Positions 27,142 to 37,346 of a stretch of 64,000 nucleotides of DNA are shown in pieces (the stretch's first letter is position 1; each line of letters starts with the position of its first letter). The position numbers and the translations under genes were made by a program. The notes under the pieces are model-generated. The model was not told the origin of the DNA and made no database searches. It saw nothing but the letters and a program-made list of their open reading frames with translations. The stretch comes from Pseudomonas cichorii (GTDB lineage: Bacteria > Pseudomonadota > Gammaproteobacteria > Pseudomonadales > Pseudomonadaceae): positions 4,144,001 through 4,208,000 of the forward strand of contig NZ_CP074349.1 in assembly GCF_018343775.1 (NCBI RefSeq), read 5' to 3'.

Positions 27142-28076
27142 TCAGTAGTCGCGCCTTTGTTGTCGCCGTATGCGTGTTTCTGGGGATTGCCTGGCTGCAC
27201 CAGATACTCGTTCCTTCTCGCGAAAAACCAGAGTCTGTATCAACCCAGTTGCTGAAGATGAACAAATGCCTGGCTTACAGCGATACGTTGCTGCGCATTC
27301 GTTATCACTTTTACCAAACCCGTTTTGACGATGTGATCGCTCGCAATCCCTCTCCAAGCCGGACGTTCAGCGGCTTCGGCATGGGCTCTGTCGAAAAAGA
27401 CTCTACAAGTCCCTGCTCCTTTTATGTGAGCGGCGTGCACAAATGGAACAGCCTTCTGGACATTGCCGCTTATGATTACATCCAGGCCTATGACAATCTG
27501 CGCCCTGAAGCCCGTAAGGTCGAACAACTGTACGTTGAGCGATACCCCGAGATACCGATTGCGCGCCAGCTCAATGAGTTAATCACTCAAAGAATGGACG
27601 AGTTGTACGAACGTGCGCCCGCCTTCAATCAGGCGCTCGAACAGCCAATGCTGCAATTGCGCAGCAAACAACTCAAGCAAATCGAACAACGCCTCGGGCG
27701 TGATCAGCACTGGCACACGCTCAATTTCATGCTGATGGCGCGCCTGGCAATCAATCAACTGGATGAGCAGGCTGGCAGTCAGCGCCTGACTCCCGAGCAG
27801 GTTCAGGCCTTGCACCGCTCATTGCTGGCAGCCTGGAGCGACGCTGAAGACTACTTCAAGACCTTGCCACGCCTGACCTCAGCCGGAGGCGGTAAACCTG
27901 TGTGGCGCAAGATCAGCGAGCCGGCCAAGACCTGGATCGACACCTTGGCTACCCTGCAACAACACTGGACCACTCGGGCAGAGCCCGAGCAATTGAGTAA
28001 CGATTTCATCGCCGTAGACAACGGCTATGACCGGATGTGGACGCTCTATAACCTGGCTGCATTTGGCAAGTATTGA
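27138..28076 (+). CDS. DUF3829/YiiG-like protein, membrane-anchored
   Basis: A 312-residue protein with one N-terminal hydrophobic helix (AFVVAVCVFLGIAWLHQILV, residues 6-25) and a long helical domain starting MNKCLAYSDTLLRIRYHFYQ, typical of DUF3829 (E. coli YiiG). No lipobox is visible, so it is probably anchored by the helix and faces the periplasm. AAGGAG is seven bases before the ATG and the gene overlaps the J-domain gene by four bases, so they are coupled. Function unknown. Confidence 0.7.
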   Translation: MISSRAFVVAVCVFLGIAWLHQILVPSREKPESVSTQLLKMNKCLAYSDTLLRIRYHFYQTRFDDVIARNPSPSRTFSGFGMGSVEKDSTSPCSFYVSGVHKWNSLLDIAAYDYIQAYDNLRPEARKVEQLYVERYPEIPIARQLNELITQRMDELYERAPAFNQALEQPMLQLRSKQLKQIEQRLGRDQHWHTLNFMLMARLAINQLDEQAGSQRLTPEQVQALHRSLLAAWSDAEDYFKTLPRLTSAGGGKPVWRKISEPAKTWIDTLATLQQHWTTRAEPEQLSNDFIAVDNGYDRMWTLYNLAAFGKY

Positions 28077-28086
28077 GCGCTGCCTT

Positions 28087-28818
28087 TCAACGACTCAGAT
28101 ACGCAAAACGCCCCTTGAACGGTTTGCCGATCGGGTCGGCCAGGTCGCCGTGTTTGCTGGTGGTCAGGCCCAGGTCCACCAGTGATTCGGCCAGTTTCAC
28201 GGCGGCGCTGACGCCTTCCACTACGGGCAGGCCGATGGCTTCGCTCAGTTGTCGAGGCAGGTCCGCCATGCCGCCGCAGCCCAGCACGATGGCACCGGCG
28301 CCCTCCTCGTCACGGGCGCGGCGGGCTTGGTCGATCATGCGTTCGATCAGTTCCGGGCCGCCTTCTTCCAGGGCCAGGACCGGCAGGTCGATGCAGCGCA
28401 CTGAGGTGCAGAGTTCGCTGAAGCCATAACGTTGCAGCAGGTGCTCAGCAATGATCCGGGTGCGGCTCAGGGTGGTGACGACGGCAAAGCGGGTGGCGAT
28501 CAGGGCTGCCATGTGAAAGGCCGCTTCGGCGATGCCGATGACCGGCGCCGTGGCGTATTCCCGGGCGGCCAGCAGGCCGGGGTCGCCGAAGCAGGCGATG
28601 ATGTGGGCATCGACCTGTTGCTCCCTTCCCTTACGCACTTCCTCCAGCACGCCCAGCGTGGCAATGGCTTCGTCAAAATGCCCTTCGATGGACACAGGGC
28701 CATCCTCGGGGCTGCAGGCGATGATTTGCGTGCCCGGCCTTGCGATGGCTTGTGCGGCCAGCCCGATCTTGTGGGTCATGGCATCGCTGGTGTTGGGGTT
28801 GATCACTTGAATACGCAC
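28087..28818 (-). CDS. Asp/Glu/hydantoin racemase family protein
   Basis: A 243-residue cofactor-independent racemase of the hydantoin/allantoin racemase group. It begins RIQVINPNTSDAMTHKIG and has the two catalytic cysteines in IIACFGDPGL and IVLGCGGMADL, plus the substrate motif GPVSIEGHFDEA. The start is GTG at 28818, with AAGGAGG four bases before; an upstream ATG would place the ribosome site inside the gene. The divergent NCS1 permease gene suggests joint use of 5-substituted hydantoins or allantoin. Confidence 0.88.
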   Translation of the reverse strand: MRIQVINPNTSDAMTHKIGLAAQAIARPGTQIIACSPEDGPVSIEGHFDEAIATLGVLEEVRKGREQQVDAHIIACFGDPGLLAAREYATAPVIGIAEAAFHMAALIATRFAVVTTLSRTRIIAEHLLQRYGFSELCTSVRCIDLPVLALEEGGPELIERMIDQARRARDEEGAGAIVLGCGGMADLPRQLSEAIGLPVVEGVSAAVKLAESLVDLGLTTSKHGDLADPIGKPFKGRFAYLSR

Positions 28819-29191
28819 AGGGCCTCCTTCAGCGCCGTTTGAAAATGCCATGGATATTATCGGCACTCAAGATTGTATACAGAAATAGTGCCATGTTGGA
28901 TTACAGATCAGGTAGCCCGATTCCAATCCTATCTGTCTGAACATGCCATTTGCTCATGCCCTGAATGCACTTCAATCGAGCAAAACCGCCCTTTTATCGT
29001 GCACTGCAAACACCACCGGGTGTTGATCCGTCACGCCCACTTCCTCTCCTTGAACTCATGCCCGGCAACACTCTGCGGGCTTTTTCCCGAAAAACTCAGG
29101 CCATGGCATACGTCTTGCGTACAGGATCGTATACAAAATACCCATCGCTCGTACCCAGCCGTAGCGATGGCCCAACGAGGGAGGGAATGCC
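28819..29191. promoter_or_regulatory. Divergent region with two GTATAC-centred operators
   Basis: TTGTATACA at 28873-28881 and CGTATACAA at 29128-29136 both centre on the palindrome GTATAC, the core of many GntR/FadR-type operators. One lies about 55 bases upstream of the racemase start and the other about 55 bases upstream of the permease start. Such symmetry suits one regulator acting on both divergent promoters. No GntR gene is in the adjoining sequence. Confidence 0.5.
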
Positions 29192-30643
29192 ATGACAGAC
29201 CAACGCCCGGCCGGTTACAGCCCGCGCCTGCACAATGAGGATCTGGGACCGATTCCACAGAAGTGGACCTGGTACAACATCTTTGCCTTCTGGATGAGCG
29301 ACGTGCACAGTGTCGGCGGTTATGTGTTCGCCGCCAGCCTGTTCGCTCTCGGGCTGGCGAGCTGGCAGGTGCTGATCGCGCTGTTGGTGGGCATCTGCAT
29401 CATTCAGGTGATTGCCAATCTGGTGGCCAAGCCCAGCCAGCAGGCTGCGGTGCCCTACCCGGTCATCTGTCGCCTCGCCTTCGGGGTATTCGGGGCCAAT
29501 ATTCCGGCCATCATCCGCGGCCTGATCGCGGTGGCCTGGTATGGGATTCAGACTTATCTGGCGTCCAGCGCGCTGGTGATTGTGGTGCTGCGTTTCTTCC
29601 CGGAACTGGCCGCTTATCAAGACGTGAGTTTCCTGGGGCTTTCATACCTGGGCTGGTTCGGCTTCCTGACGCTCTGGGTGGTGCAGGCGATTGTGTTCTG
29701 GTCGGGCATGGAGTCGATCCGTCGTTTCATCGACTGGGCTGGCCCTGCGGTCTACGCCGTGATGTTCGTGCTGGCAGGCTGGATCGTCTGGCGTGCGGGC
29801 TGGGACAACATCAGTTTCACCCTGGCGGAAAAAGAGCTGTCCGGCTGGGCCGCCTTTGGTCAGGTGATCATGGCGATTGCGCTGGTGGTGTCATATTTCT
29901 CTGGCCCGACCCTGAATTTCGGCGATTTCAGCCGCTACTGCCGGAGCATGGAAGACGTGCGTCGCGGCAACTTCTGGGGCCTGCCTGTTAACTTCCTGGC
30001 GTTTTCCCTGGTCACGGTGGTGATCGTTTCCGGCACGCTGCCGATCTTCGGGGAAATGATCCATGACCCGATTGCGACCGTAGCCCGTATCGACAACACC
30101 ACTGCCGTGCTGCTCGGTGCATTCACCTTTGTCACTGCGACCATCGGCATCAACATTGTTGCCAACTTCGTCTCGCCAGCCTTCGACTTCGCCAACGTGG
30201 CCCCGAGCCGTATCAGCTGGCGTGCAGGCGGGATGATCGCGGCAGTCGCTTCCATCTTCATTACCCCATGGAACCTGTTCAATAACCCGGAAGTGATTCA
30301 CTACACCCTGGATATCCTGGCGGCCTGTATCGGCCCGCTGTTCGGCATTCTGCTGGTGGACTACTACCTGGTGAAGAAACAGCAGATCGATGTCGATGCC
30401 CTGTTCAATGACACACCCAGCGGTCGTTACTGGTACACCAATGGCGTGAACCGTGTGGCAGTCACTGCGCTGCTGCTGAGTGCACTGGTGGGCCTGTGCT
30501 TTACCTTCATTCCCTGGTTCAAGCCGATTGCCAACTTCGCCTGGTTCACGGGTTGTTTCCTGGGTGGCGTGTTGTATTACGGCCTGACCCTGTGGCCGCG
30601 CAAGCAGCCTGGGAATGCGGGCAGCCCGGTCGTCCAGAACTGA
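29192..30643 (+). CDS. NCS1 family permease (hydantoin/allantoin/nucleobase type)
   Basis: A 483-residue transporter with twelve predicted helices. NCS1 hallmarks include the N-terminal NEDLGPIPQKWTWYNIFAFW, the helix 1 break VHSVGGYVFAAS, and helix 3 GLIAVAWYGIQTYLAS with the substrate-facing tryptophan and glutamine. Family members are sodium- or proton-linked importers of hydantoins, allantoin, uracil or cytosine. GGGAGGGAATGCC precedes the ATG. Pairing with the divergent racemase makes hydantoin or allantoin the likely substrate. Confidence 0.9.
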   Translation: MTDQRPAGYSPRLHNEDLGPIPQKWTWYNIFAFWMSDVHSVGGYVFAASLFALGLASWQVLIALLVGICIIQVIANLVAKPSQQAAVPYPVICRLAFGVFGANIPAIIRGLIAVAWYGIQTYLASSALVIVVLRFFPELAAYQDVSFLGLSYLGWFGFLTLWVVQAIVFWSGMESIRRFIDWAGPAVYAVMFVLAGWIVWRAGWDNISFTLAEKELSGWAAFGQVIMAIALVVSYFSGPTLNFGDFSRYCRSMEDVRRGNFWGLPVNFLAFSLVTVVIVSGTLPIFGEMIHDPIATVARIDNTTAVLLGAFTFVTATIGINIVANFVSPAFDFANVAPSRISWRAGGMIAAVASIFITPWNLFNNPEVIHYTLDILAACIGPLFGILLVDYYLVKKQQIDVDALFNDTPSGRYWYTNGVNRVAVTALLLSALVGLCFTFIPWFKPIANFAWFTGCFLGGVLYYGLTLWPRKQPGNAGSPVVQN

Positions 30644-30650
30644 AAAATCT

Positions 30651-30682
30651 GCCGGACAGGTCTCCTACAAGGCTTGTCCGGC
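30651..30682 (+). terminator. Hairpin after the NCS1 permease gene
   Basis: GCCGGACA at 30651-30658 pairs with TGTCCGGC at 30675-30682 around a 16-base loop, eight bases past the stop codon. The T tract is weak, so termination strength is uncertain. Confidence 0.5.
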
Positions 30683-30750
30683 TATCAATCTGCACCGCTT
30701 TTGTCTGCATACACGGGTAAAATGCCGCCTCTGCCACCGCCGAGCCGAAC

Positions 30751-32733
30751 ATGACCATTACCCGCCACGCCCAGATCGACTGGGACGAACAAGGCAACCC
30801 GCATTCCCGCGCCTTTTCCGATGTGTATTTCTCCACCGAGTCCGGTCTGGCAGAAACCCGCCATGTGTTTCTGGTGCAGAACGATCTGCGCGAGCGGTTC
30901 ACGGCTTTGCCTGCGGGCGAGCGACTGGTCATCGGTGAAACAGGTTTCGGCACCGGGCTGAATTTCCTCTGCGCCTGGCAGTTGTTTCAGGAATGCGCTC
31001 ACCCCGAGGCTCGGCTGCATTTCGTCAGCGTCGAGAAATTCCCTCTCAATCACGCAGACCTGCAACGCGCCCTGGCCTTGTGGCCGGAGCTGGCAGCTTT
31101 TGCCGAGCCGTTACTCGATCAATACATCGCTGTGCATGAAGGCTTTCAGCGGCTGGTGTTCGACGAGGGGCGTGTGTCCCTGACGCTGCTGATCGGCGAT
31201 GCCTTGCACATGCTGCCGCAACTGGACGGGCAGATCGATGCCTGGTTTCTCGACGGCTTCGCTCCGGCCAAGAACCCGGAAATGTGGACGCCGGAGCTGT
31301 TCACCGAACTGGCGCGACTGTCGGCGCCCGAGGCGAGTATTGGCACCTTTACCAGCACCGGCTGGGTTCGACGCGCCCTGAACGCGGCGGGCTTCAAGAT
31401 GAAGCGTGTACCGGGCATCGGCCATAAATGGGAAGTGCTGCGCGGCAAGTTCATCGCCTGGCCTGAAGAGGCTCCACTGCCCTCGCCCATCAAGCCATGG
31501 TTTGCCCGACCCGCTGCCCTTCAGGGTGAACGCAAGGCGCTGGTGATCGGTGCCGGGCTGGCGGGTTGTGCCACGGCAGACAGCCTGGCGAAGCGCGGCT
31601 GGCAGGTAAGCCTGCTGGAGCGTCACGCCCAACCGGCGCAAGAGGCCTCGGGCAATCCGCAGGGCGTGCTTTATTTGAAGCTGTCGGCACACGGCACGGC
31701 CTTGTCGCAGTTGATCCTCAGTGGTTTCGGCCACACGCGACGGCTGCTTGAGCGCCTGCAAAGGGGTGTCGACTGGGACAACTGCGGCGTGCTGCAACTG
31801 GCTTTCGACGACAAGGAAGCCCAGCGCCAGCAGCAACTGGCCGACGCCTTCCCAGAAGAGCTGCTGCATCGGCTGGATCAGCCTTCTGCCGAGGCGCGCA
31901 GCGGTGTAAACCTGCGTTGGGGCGGGCTGTTCTTTCCCGAAGGCGGCTGGGTTCATCCGCCAGCGCTGTGTCATTCGCAGGTTGCGCACCCGAATATCAA
32001 ACTGATTGCGCATCACGAAGCACTGGAATTGCGTCGCGTCGATGGGCAATGGCAGGCCTGGGATCAGGAGCAACTGATCGACAGCGCGCCGGTGGTGGTG
32101 CTCGCAGGTGCCGCAGATATCAAACACTTTGCGCAAAGCGCCGACCTGCCGCTCAAGCGCATTCGCGGGCAGATCACCCGCCTGCCGCAGACCGACAACA
32201 GCCAGGTGTTGCGCACGGTGGTCTGCGCGGAAGGTTATGTCGCGCCGACGCGACTGGGTGAGCACACCTTGGGTGCCAGCTTCGATTTCAACAGTGACGA
32301 CCTGAATACCAATACCGCCGATCACCTGAGCAATCTGCAATTGTTGCAGGAAATATCCGAAGACCTGACCGAGCGTCTCGGCGCGTCGGAGTTGTTGCCG
32401 GAGCAGTTACAGGGACGTGCGGCCTTCCGTTGCACCAGCCCGGATTACCTGCCAATCGTCGGGCCGCTGGCAGACAGGGAATCGTTTATTCAGGCTTATG
32501 CGGCGCTTGGCAAAGATGCCCGACAGGTGCCGGACATTGCCTGCCCTTGGCTGGACGGGCTGTACGTCAACAGTGGCCATGGTTCACGCGGCCTGATTAC
32601 TGCGCCATTGTCCGCCGAGCTGATCGCCGCCTGGCTGGATAACGAACCGCTGCCGCTGCCCCGCAGCGTGGCAGAGGCCTGCCATCCCAACCGGTTTGCC
32701 TTGCGGGGGTTGATTCGCAGACAGGGGAAATGA
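30751..32733 (+). CDS. mnmC: Bifunctional tRNA wobble-uridine modification protein MnmC
   Basis: A 660-residue two-domain enzyme that completes 5-methylaminomethyl-2-thiouridine at tRNA position 34. The N-terminal half (about 1-240) is the SAM-dependent methyltransferase, with GETGFGTGLNFLCAW and the DAWFLDGFAPAKNPEMW motif. The C-terminal half is the FAD-dependent oxidoreductase that removes the carboxymethyl group; its dinucleotide motif is GAGLAGCATADSLA (about 267-280), and GHGSRGLITAPL is near the C-terminus. Length matches the fused form. It stands alone, followed by a REPIN. Confidence 0.97.
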   Translation: MTITRHAQIDWDEQGNPHSRAFSDVYFSTESGLAETRHVFLVQNDLRERFTALPAGERLVIGETGFGTGLNFLCAWQLFQECAHPEARLHFVSVEKFPLNHADLQRALALWPELAAFAEPLLDQYIAVHEGFQRLVFDEGRVSLTLLIGDALHMLPQLDGQIDAWFLDGFAPAKNPEMWTPELFTELARLSAPEASIGTFTSTGWVRRALNAAGFKMKRVPGIGHKWEVLRGKFIAWPEEAPLPSPIKPWFARPAALQGERKALVIGAGLAGCATADSLAKRGWQVSLLERHAQPAQEASGNPQGVLYLKLSAHGTALSQLILSGFGHTRRLLERLQRGVDWDNCGVLQLAFDDKEAQRQQQLADAFPEELLHRLDQPSAEARSGVNLRWGGLFFPEGGWVHPPALCHSQVAHPNIKLIAHHEALELRRVDGQWQAWDQEQLIDSAPVVVLAGAADIKHFAQSADLPLKRIRGQITRLPQTDNSQVLRTVVCAEGYVAPTRLGEHTLGASFDFNSDDLNTNTADHLSNLQLLQEISEDLTERLGASELLPEQLQGRAAFRCTSPDYLPIVGPLADRESFIQAYAALGKDARQVPDIACPWLDGLYVNSGHGSRGLITAPLSAELIAAWLDNEPLPLPRSVAEACHPNRFALRGLIRRQGK

Positions 32734-32749
32734 CCTGGTTTTTCACTTT

Positions 32750-32838
32750 TGGGGAGGCAGCTTGCTGGCGACTTCTCGTACAGACGCAGAATATCTGCCA
32801 GTTTTCAGACCCTTTTCGCCAGCAAGCTGCCTCACACA
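32750..32838. repeat. REP doublet (REPIN), copy 2
   Basis: GGGGAGGCAGCTTGCTGGCG at 32751-32770 and the inverted arm CGCCAGCAAGCTGCCTC at 32817-32833 enclose a loop that, reverse complemented, matches the loop of the copy at 7811-7900 (shared GTACAGACGCA and AATATCTGCC). The two copies are thus one element in opposite orientations. It lies between mnmC and the ABC operon. Confidence 0.85.
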
Positions 32839-32963
32839 AGTTTCTGCTACACCCAATAGAAATGCATCGTATGAAACGCCGCCTTCACGAATGAATTCAT
32901 TCACACACCCATAGGCGATAGCCGTTATCCTCAAGGCATGACCACTTCCAACCGGGCATCCCG

Positions 32964-33632
<669 letters not shown>

Positions 33633-33633
33633 T

Positions 33634-36114
33634 ATGCGAGTGTTTTATTGGACAGTGCGCGCCCTGCTCAGCCATTGGCGTCGCCATCCGGTGCAGTTTT
33701 TCAGTCTGCTCACCGGGCTATGGCTGGCTACCAGCCTGTTGACCGGTGTTCAGGCCTTGAACAGCCAGGCACGGGAAAGCTATCAACGGGCCAGTCAGAT
33801 GATTGGGGGCGAGCCGCAAACCAGCCTGACAGCGCCAAACGGGGCGGCTTTCTCACAGGATCTATTCATCGAGCTGCGGCGAGCCGGTTGGCCGGTATCA
33901 CCCACGGTGCAGGGTCGCATCACCCTGAAGGGGCTGGAGGATCAACGCCTGCAACTGATCGGGATCGAGCCGGTGACGCTGCCCAGTGGTTCCGCAGTGG
34001 CCGGGCAGACGCTGGATACCCGGCAAGTCCTCGACTTTCTCGCTCCGCCGGGCGCGACCTGGATTGCTCCTCAGACCCTGAGGGCACTTGGCCTGCAAGA
34101 GGGGCAGCACCCGGAAACCCATGACGGTCTGACCCTGCCGCCTCTGCACATCAAAAAAGATATGGCCCCGGGAGTCTTGCTGACCGATATCGGCTTTGCT
34201 CAACCGCTGCTGCACCTGCCCGGTCAATTGACCCGCCTGCTGCTGCCCAAGGAGTTTGCCGCTGACAATCCGGCTCTGCCTCCAGCCCTCAGCGAGCAAT
34301 TGGTGATCAAAAAGAGTGGCGAAGAAAATAATCTGCAACGCCTGACCGAAAGCTTTCACCTGAACCTGAATGCGCTGGGGGTGCTGTCCTTCGTGGTCGG
34401 GCTGTTTATCGTTCATGCCGCGATTGGTCTGGCACTGGAACAACGTCGGGGTCTGCTGCGCAACCTGCGGGCGTCAGGCGTCAGTGCCCGCCTGCTGATC
34501 GCTGCGCTGGCTCTGGAGCTTGGGGCAATGGCTTTGCTCGGCGGGCTCCTGGGCGTCGTCAGTGGTTACTGGCTGGCCAGCCTGCTGCTACCGGATGTCG
34601 CGGCTAGCCTGCGTGGCCTGTACGGGGCCGAGGTGGACGGGCAGTTGAACCTGAATATCGGGTGGTGGCTCAGCGGCATTGCCTTGAGCCTGCTCGGCGC
34701 ATTTCTGGCCGGGGCCAACAGCCTGTTGCGTGCCGCGCGCCTGCCACTGCTGGCTTTGGCCAATGCACAAGCCTGGCAACAGGCCCATGCACGCTGGTTG
34801 CGGCGTCAAGCCTGGGTTGCCGCTGCCAGTGCAGCCGGGGCTCTGGCGGCCTGGCTTTTCGGCAACAGCCTGGGCTGGGGTTTTGTATTGATATCTGCCT
34901 TGTTATTGAGTGCGGCGCTGGGGTTACCGGTATTGCTCGATGCGTTGCTGAGTGGATTGCTGAAACGCAGCCGTTCGGTCCTGGGGCAGTGGTTTCTGGC
35001 CGATTGCAGACAACAACTGCCAGCCTTGAGCCTGGCGTTGATGGCCCTGCTTCTGGCGATGGCAGCCAATGTCGGGGCCGGCAGCATGACTTCAGGTTTT
35101 CGCCAGACCTTCAGTCACTGGCTGGAGCAACGTCTGAGCGCAGAGCTGTACGTCACGCCGCAAACCCCGGATCAATCCCGAGAGATGCAGGCCTGGCTGG
35201 GCAAGCAACCCGCCATCACGGCAGTACTGCCCAACTGGCAGGTGCCGATCCAGTTGCAAGGCTGGCCTGCGGACCTGTTCGGCATCATCGAACATGAGAC
35301 TTATCGCCAGCACTGGGTACTGCTGGAGTCGACGACAGAAGATCCCTGGAATCAACTCGCCCATCAAGACACCCTGATGCTCAGCGAGCAACTGGCCAGA
35401 CGCCTCAAGCTCGGGCTGGGCGACACCCTGAGTATTCCTGTCCCGGCCGGTCAATGGTCGCCACGTATCGTGGCTATTTACGCCGACTACGGTAATCCCA
35501 AAGGCCACCTGCTGGTCAATGCCAAGCACCTGCTTGAGCACTGGCCACACCTGGCGCCCATTCGTTTCAACCTGCGCATCGATCATGCCGCCACACCGCC
35601 ACTGGTGAAAGAACTGCAAAGCCGGTTTGCACTCGACGACAATCGCATCATCGATCAAAGCCAGCTCAAGTACTGGTCGAATCAGGTGTTTGAGCACACG
35701 TTCGCAGCCACTGCCGCACTCAACAGCCTGACTCTGGGTGTAGCGGGCGTGGCGCTGTTCATCGGGCTGCTGACGCAAAGCCAAAGCCGACTCGGACAAC
35801 TGGCCCCGCTCTGGGCGCTGGGCGTTACCCGTCGCCAGTTGATGTTGCTCAATCTGGGCCAGACCTGGTTATTGGCGGTGCTGACACTCCTGCTCGCCCT
35901 CCCCCTTGGGCTCATGCTGACCTGGTGCCTGAATACCGTGATCAATGTCCAGGCATTCGGCTGGCGCTTGCCTTTGCAGGTTTTCCCCCTGCAACTGCTG
36001 CAATTGATGGGGCTGGCATTACTGGCAACCTTGCTGGCATCGGCCTGGCCACTGCTGAAGCTGCAGCGCACCCGGCCAGCCGACCTGCTCAGGACATTCG
36101 CCAATGAAAACTGA
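33634..36114 (+). CDS. FtsX-like ABC permease, fused double type
   Basis: An 826-residue permease with eight or more membrane helices. After a first helix (FFSLLTGLWLATSLLTGVQA) comes a large periplasmic domain (about 60-250), an FtsX core with three helices (about 255-400), a second pair of helices, another periplasmic domain (about 500-690) and a C-terminal FtsX core (LTLGVAGVALFIGLLTQSQS onward). This is the AttF/AttG-like layout fused in one chain. The start at 33634 follows the ATPase stop. The AttH-like gene overlaps its 3' end by 11 bases. Confidence 0.9.
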   Translation: MRVFYWTVRALLSHWRRHPVQFFSLLTGLWLATSLLTGVQALNSQARESYQRASQMIGGEPQTSLTAPNGAAFSQDLFIELRRAGWPVSPTVQGRITLKGLEDQRLQLIGIEPVTLPSGSAVAGQTLDTRQVLDFLAPPGATWIAPQTLRALGLQEGQHPETHDGLTLPPLHIKKDMAPGVLLTDIGFAQPLLHLPGQLTRLLLPKEFAADNPALPPALSEQLVIKKSGEENNLQRLTESFHLNLNALGVLSFVVGLFIVHAAIGLALEQRRGLLRNLRASGVSARLLIAALALELGAMALLGGLLGVVSGYWLASLLLPDVAASLRGLYGAEVDGQLNLNIGWWLSGIALSLLGAFLAGANSLLRAARLPLLALANAQAWQQAHARWLRRQAWVAAASAAGALAAWLFGNSLGWGFVLISALLLSAALGLPVLLDALLSGLLKRSRSVLGQWFLADCRQQLPALSLALMALLLAMAANVGAGSMTSGFRQTFSHWLEQRLSAELYVTPQTPDQSREMQAWLGKQPAITAVLPNWQVPIQLQGWPADLFGIIEHETYRQHWVLLESTTEDPWNQLAHQDTLMLSEQLARRLKLGLGDTLSIPVPAGQWSPRIVAIYADYGNPKGHLLVNAKHLLEHWPHLAPIRFNLRIDHAATPPLVKELQSRFALDDNRIIDQSQLKYWSNQVFEHTFAATAALNSLTLGVAGVALFIGLLTQSQSRLGQLAPLWALGVTRRQLMLLNLGQTWLLAVLTLLLALPLGLMLTWCLNTVINVQAFGWRLPLQVFPLQLLQLMGLALLATLLASAWPLLKLQRTRPADLLRTFANEN

Positions 36115-37180
36115 CTGGCTGCGACTGGCAGGCTTAACGCTGCTACTCACCGCATGTGACCCGCAACCGCCTCCTGAAACCGGTTTCGCCGGGATGAGCA
36201 ACCAGGCCGACGAATATGCTCAGGTCAAGCCAGGCCGTGTGTTCTCATTCCCCGAGGATCATGGCCAGCATCCCGGATTTCGTATCGAGTGGTGGTACAT
36301 CACCGCCACCCTCAAGGACGAAAAGGGCCAAGACTTCGGCGTGCAATGGACGCTGTTCCGCAACGCCCTTCGCCCCGGTACACAAGCGACAGGCTGGGGT
36401 GACAGCACGGTCTGGATGGGCCATGCCGCCGCAACGTCCGCGACCCGACATCATGCAGCCGAACGCTACGCACGCGGCGGCATTGAGCAGGCAGGCGTCA
36501 GGCTTGCACCTTTCTCGGCCTGGATCGACGATTGGTCGCTGAGCAGCGACTCGCCAACGCAGAACCCATTGGCACGCATGCAGTTGCAGGCCAGCGGCAA
36601 GGACTTTCGCTACAACCTGCAACTCACCTCCAGTAAACCTCTGGTGCTGCAAGGTGAGCAGGGTTACAGCCAGAAATCCGACCTGGGCCAGGGCTCCTAT
36701 TACTACAGCCAGCCCTTTTTCGAGGCCAGCGGCAGTCTGGAAATGGATGGCAAGACCCATCAGGTCAGCGGTCGCGCCTGGCTGGACCGAGAATGGAGCA
36801 GCCAGCCATTGACGGCCAACCAGACCGGTTGGGACTGGCTGTCCCTGCATCTGGCAGAGGGTGAACACGTGATGCTGTATCGCATGCGCCACAAAAACGG
36901 CGAGCCTTACCTGAGCGGTACCTGGATCGGCGCAGACGGCACGACCCAACACCTGCATGCCCGTGACATCGACATGCAGCCTCTGAACGAAACCGAAGTC
37001 GCCGGACGCCGCTTGCCCACCCGCTGGTCGATCAGGATCCCCGGCAGGAACCTGGACATCACCACCGACGCCCTGAATCCCGCGTCATGGATGGGGTTGA
37101 GCATTCCTTACTGGGAAGGGCCGGTAAAAGTCAGCGGGAGTCAGAGCGGGGTCGGGTATCTGGAGATGACGGGGTATTGA
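36104..37180 (+). CDS. AttH/CrtC-like lipocalin-fold lipoprotein
   Basis: A 358-residue lipoprotein: signal peptide MKTDWLRLAGLTLLLTAC with the lipobox LTAC, cysteine at residue 18. The mature part is the AttH/carotenoid 1,2-hydratase-like double lipocalin fold, recognised by GFRIEWWYITATLKD, VQWTLFRNALRPG and RAWLDREWSSQPL. Annotation as a carotenoid hydratase would be misleading, since the neighbours are an ABC ATPase and an FtsX permease, as in attEFGH clusters. It probably serves as an outer-membrane or periplasmic partner of that exporter. Confidence 0.85.
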   Translation: MKTDWLRLAGLTLLLTACDPQPPPETGFAGMSNQADEYAQVKPGRVFSFPEDHGQHPGFRIEWWYITATLKDEKGQDFGVQWTLFRNALRPGTQATGWGDSTVWMGHAAATSATRHHAAERYARGGIEQAGVRLAPFSAWIDDWSLSSDSPTQNPLARMQLQASGKDFRYNLQLTSSKPLVLQGEQGYSQKSDLGQGSYYYSQPFFEASGSLEMDGKTHQVSGRAWLDREWSSQPLTANQTGWDWLSLHLAEGEHVMLYRMRHKNGEPYLSGTWIGADGTTQHLHARDIDMQPLNETEVAGRRLPTRWSIRIPGRNLDITTDALNPASWMGLSIPYWEGPVKVSGSQSGVGYLEMTGY

Positions 37181-37193
37181 TCTACCCCGTCAT
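37166..37193 (+). terminator. Perfect 11-base-pair hairpin spanning the AttH-like stop
   Basis: ATGACGGGGTA at 37166-37176 pairs exactly with TACCCCGTCAT at 37183-37193 around a six-base loop that contains the stop codon. A T tract is lacking. It marks the end of the ABC operon. Confidence 0.55.
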
Positions 37194-37346
37194 TGACTCG
37201 GACATACGACTTGCCTGATGGATAAACCCCCGACAAGGATCGCGGCCGCAGCAAGCCTGCGTACTCAGGTGCAGCGCCTAAAATCCGGCGGGAGGAAAAC
37301 AGTGAACATTCAGTCGCCCGCCAAGTGCTACCCGACTTCCGTTTTG

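Noticed and set aside
32743-32934. 63-codon minus-strand frame between mnmC and the ABC operon
   Set aside because: About half of it is REPIN sequence and it lacks a ribosome site.
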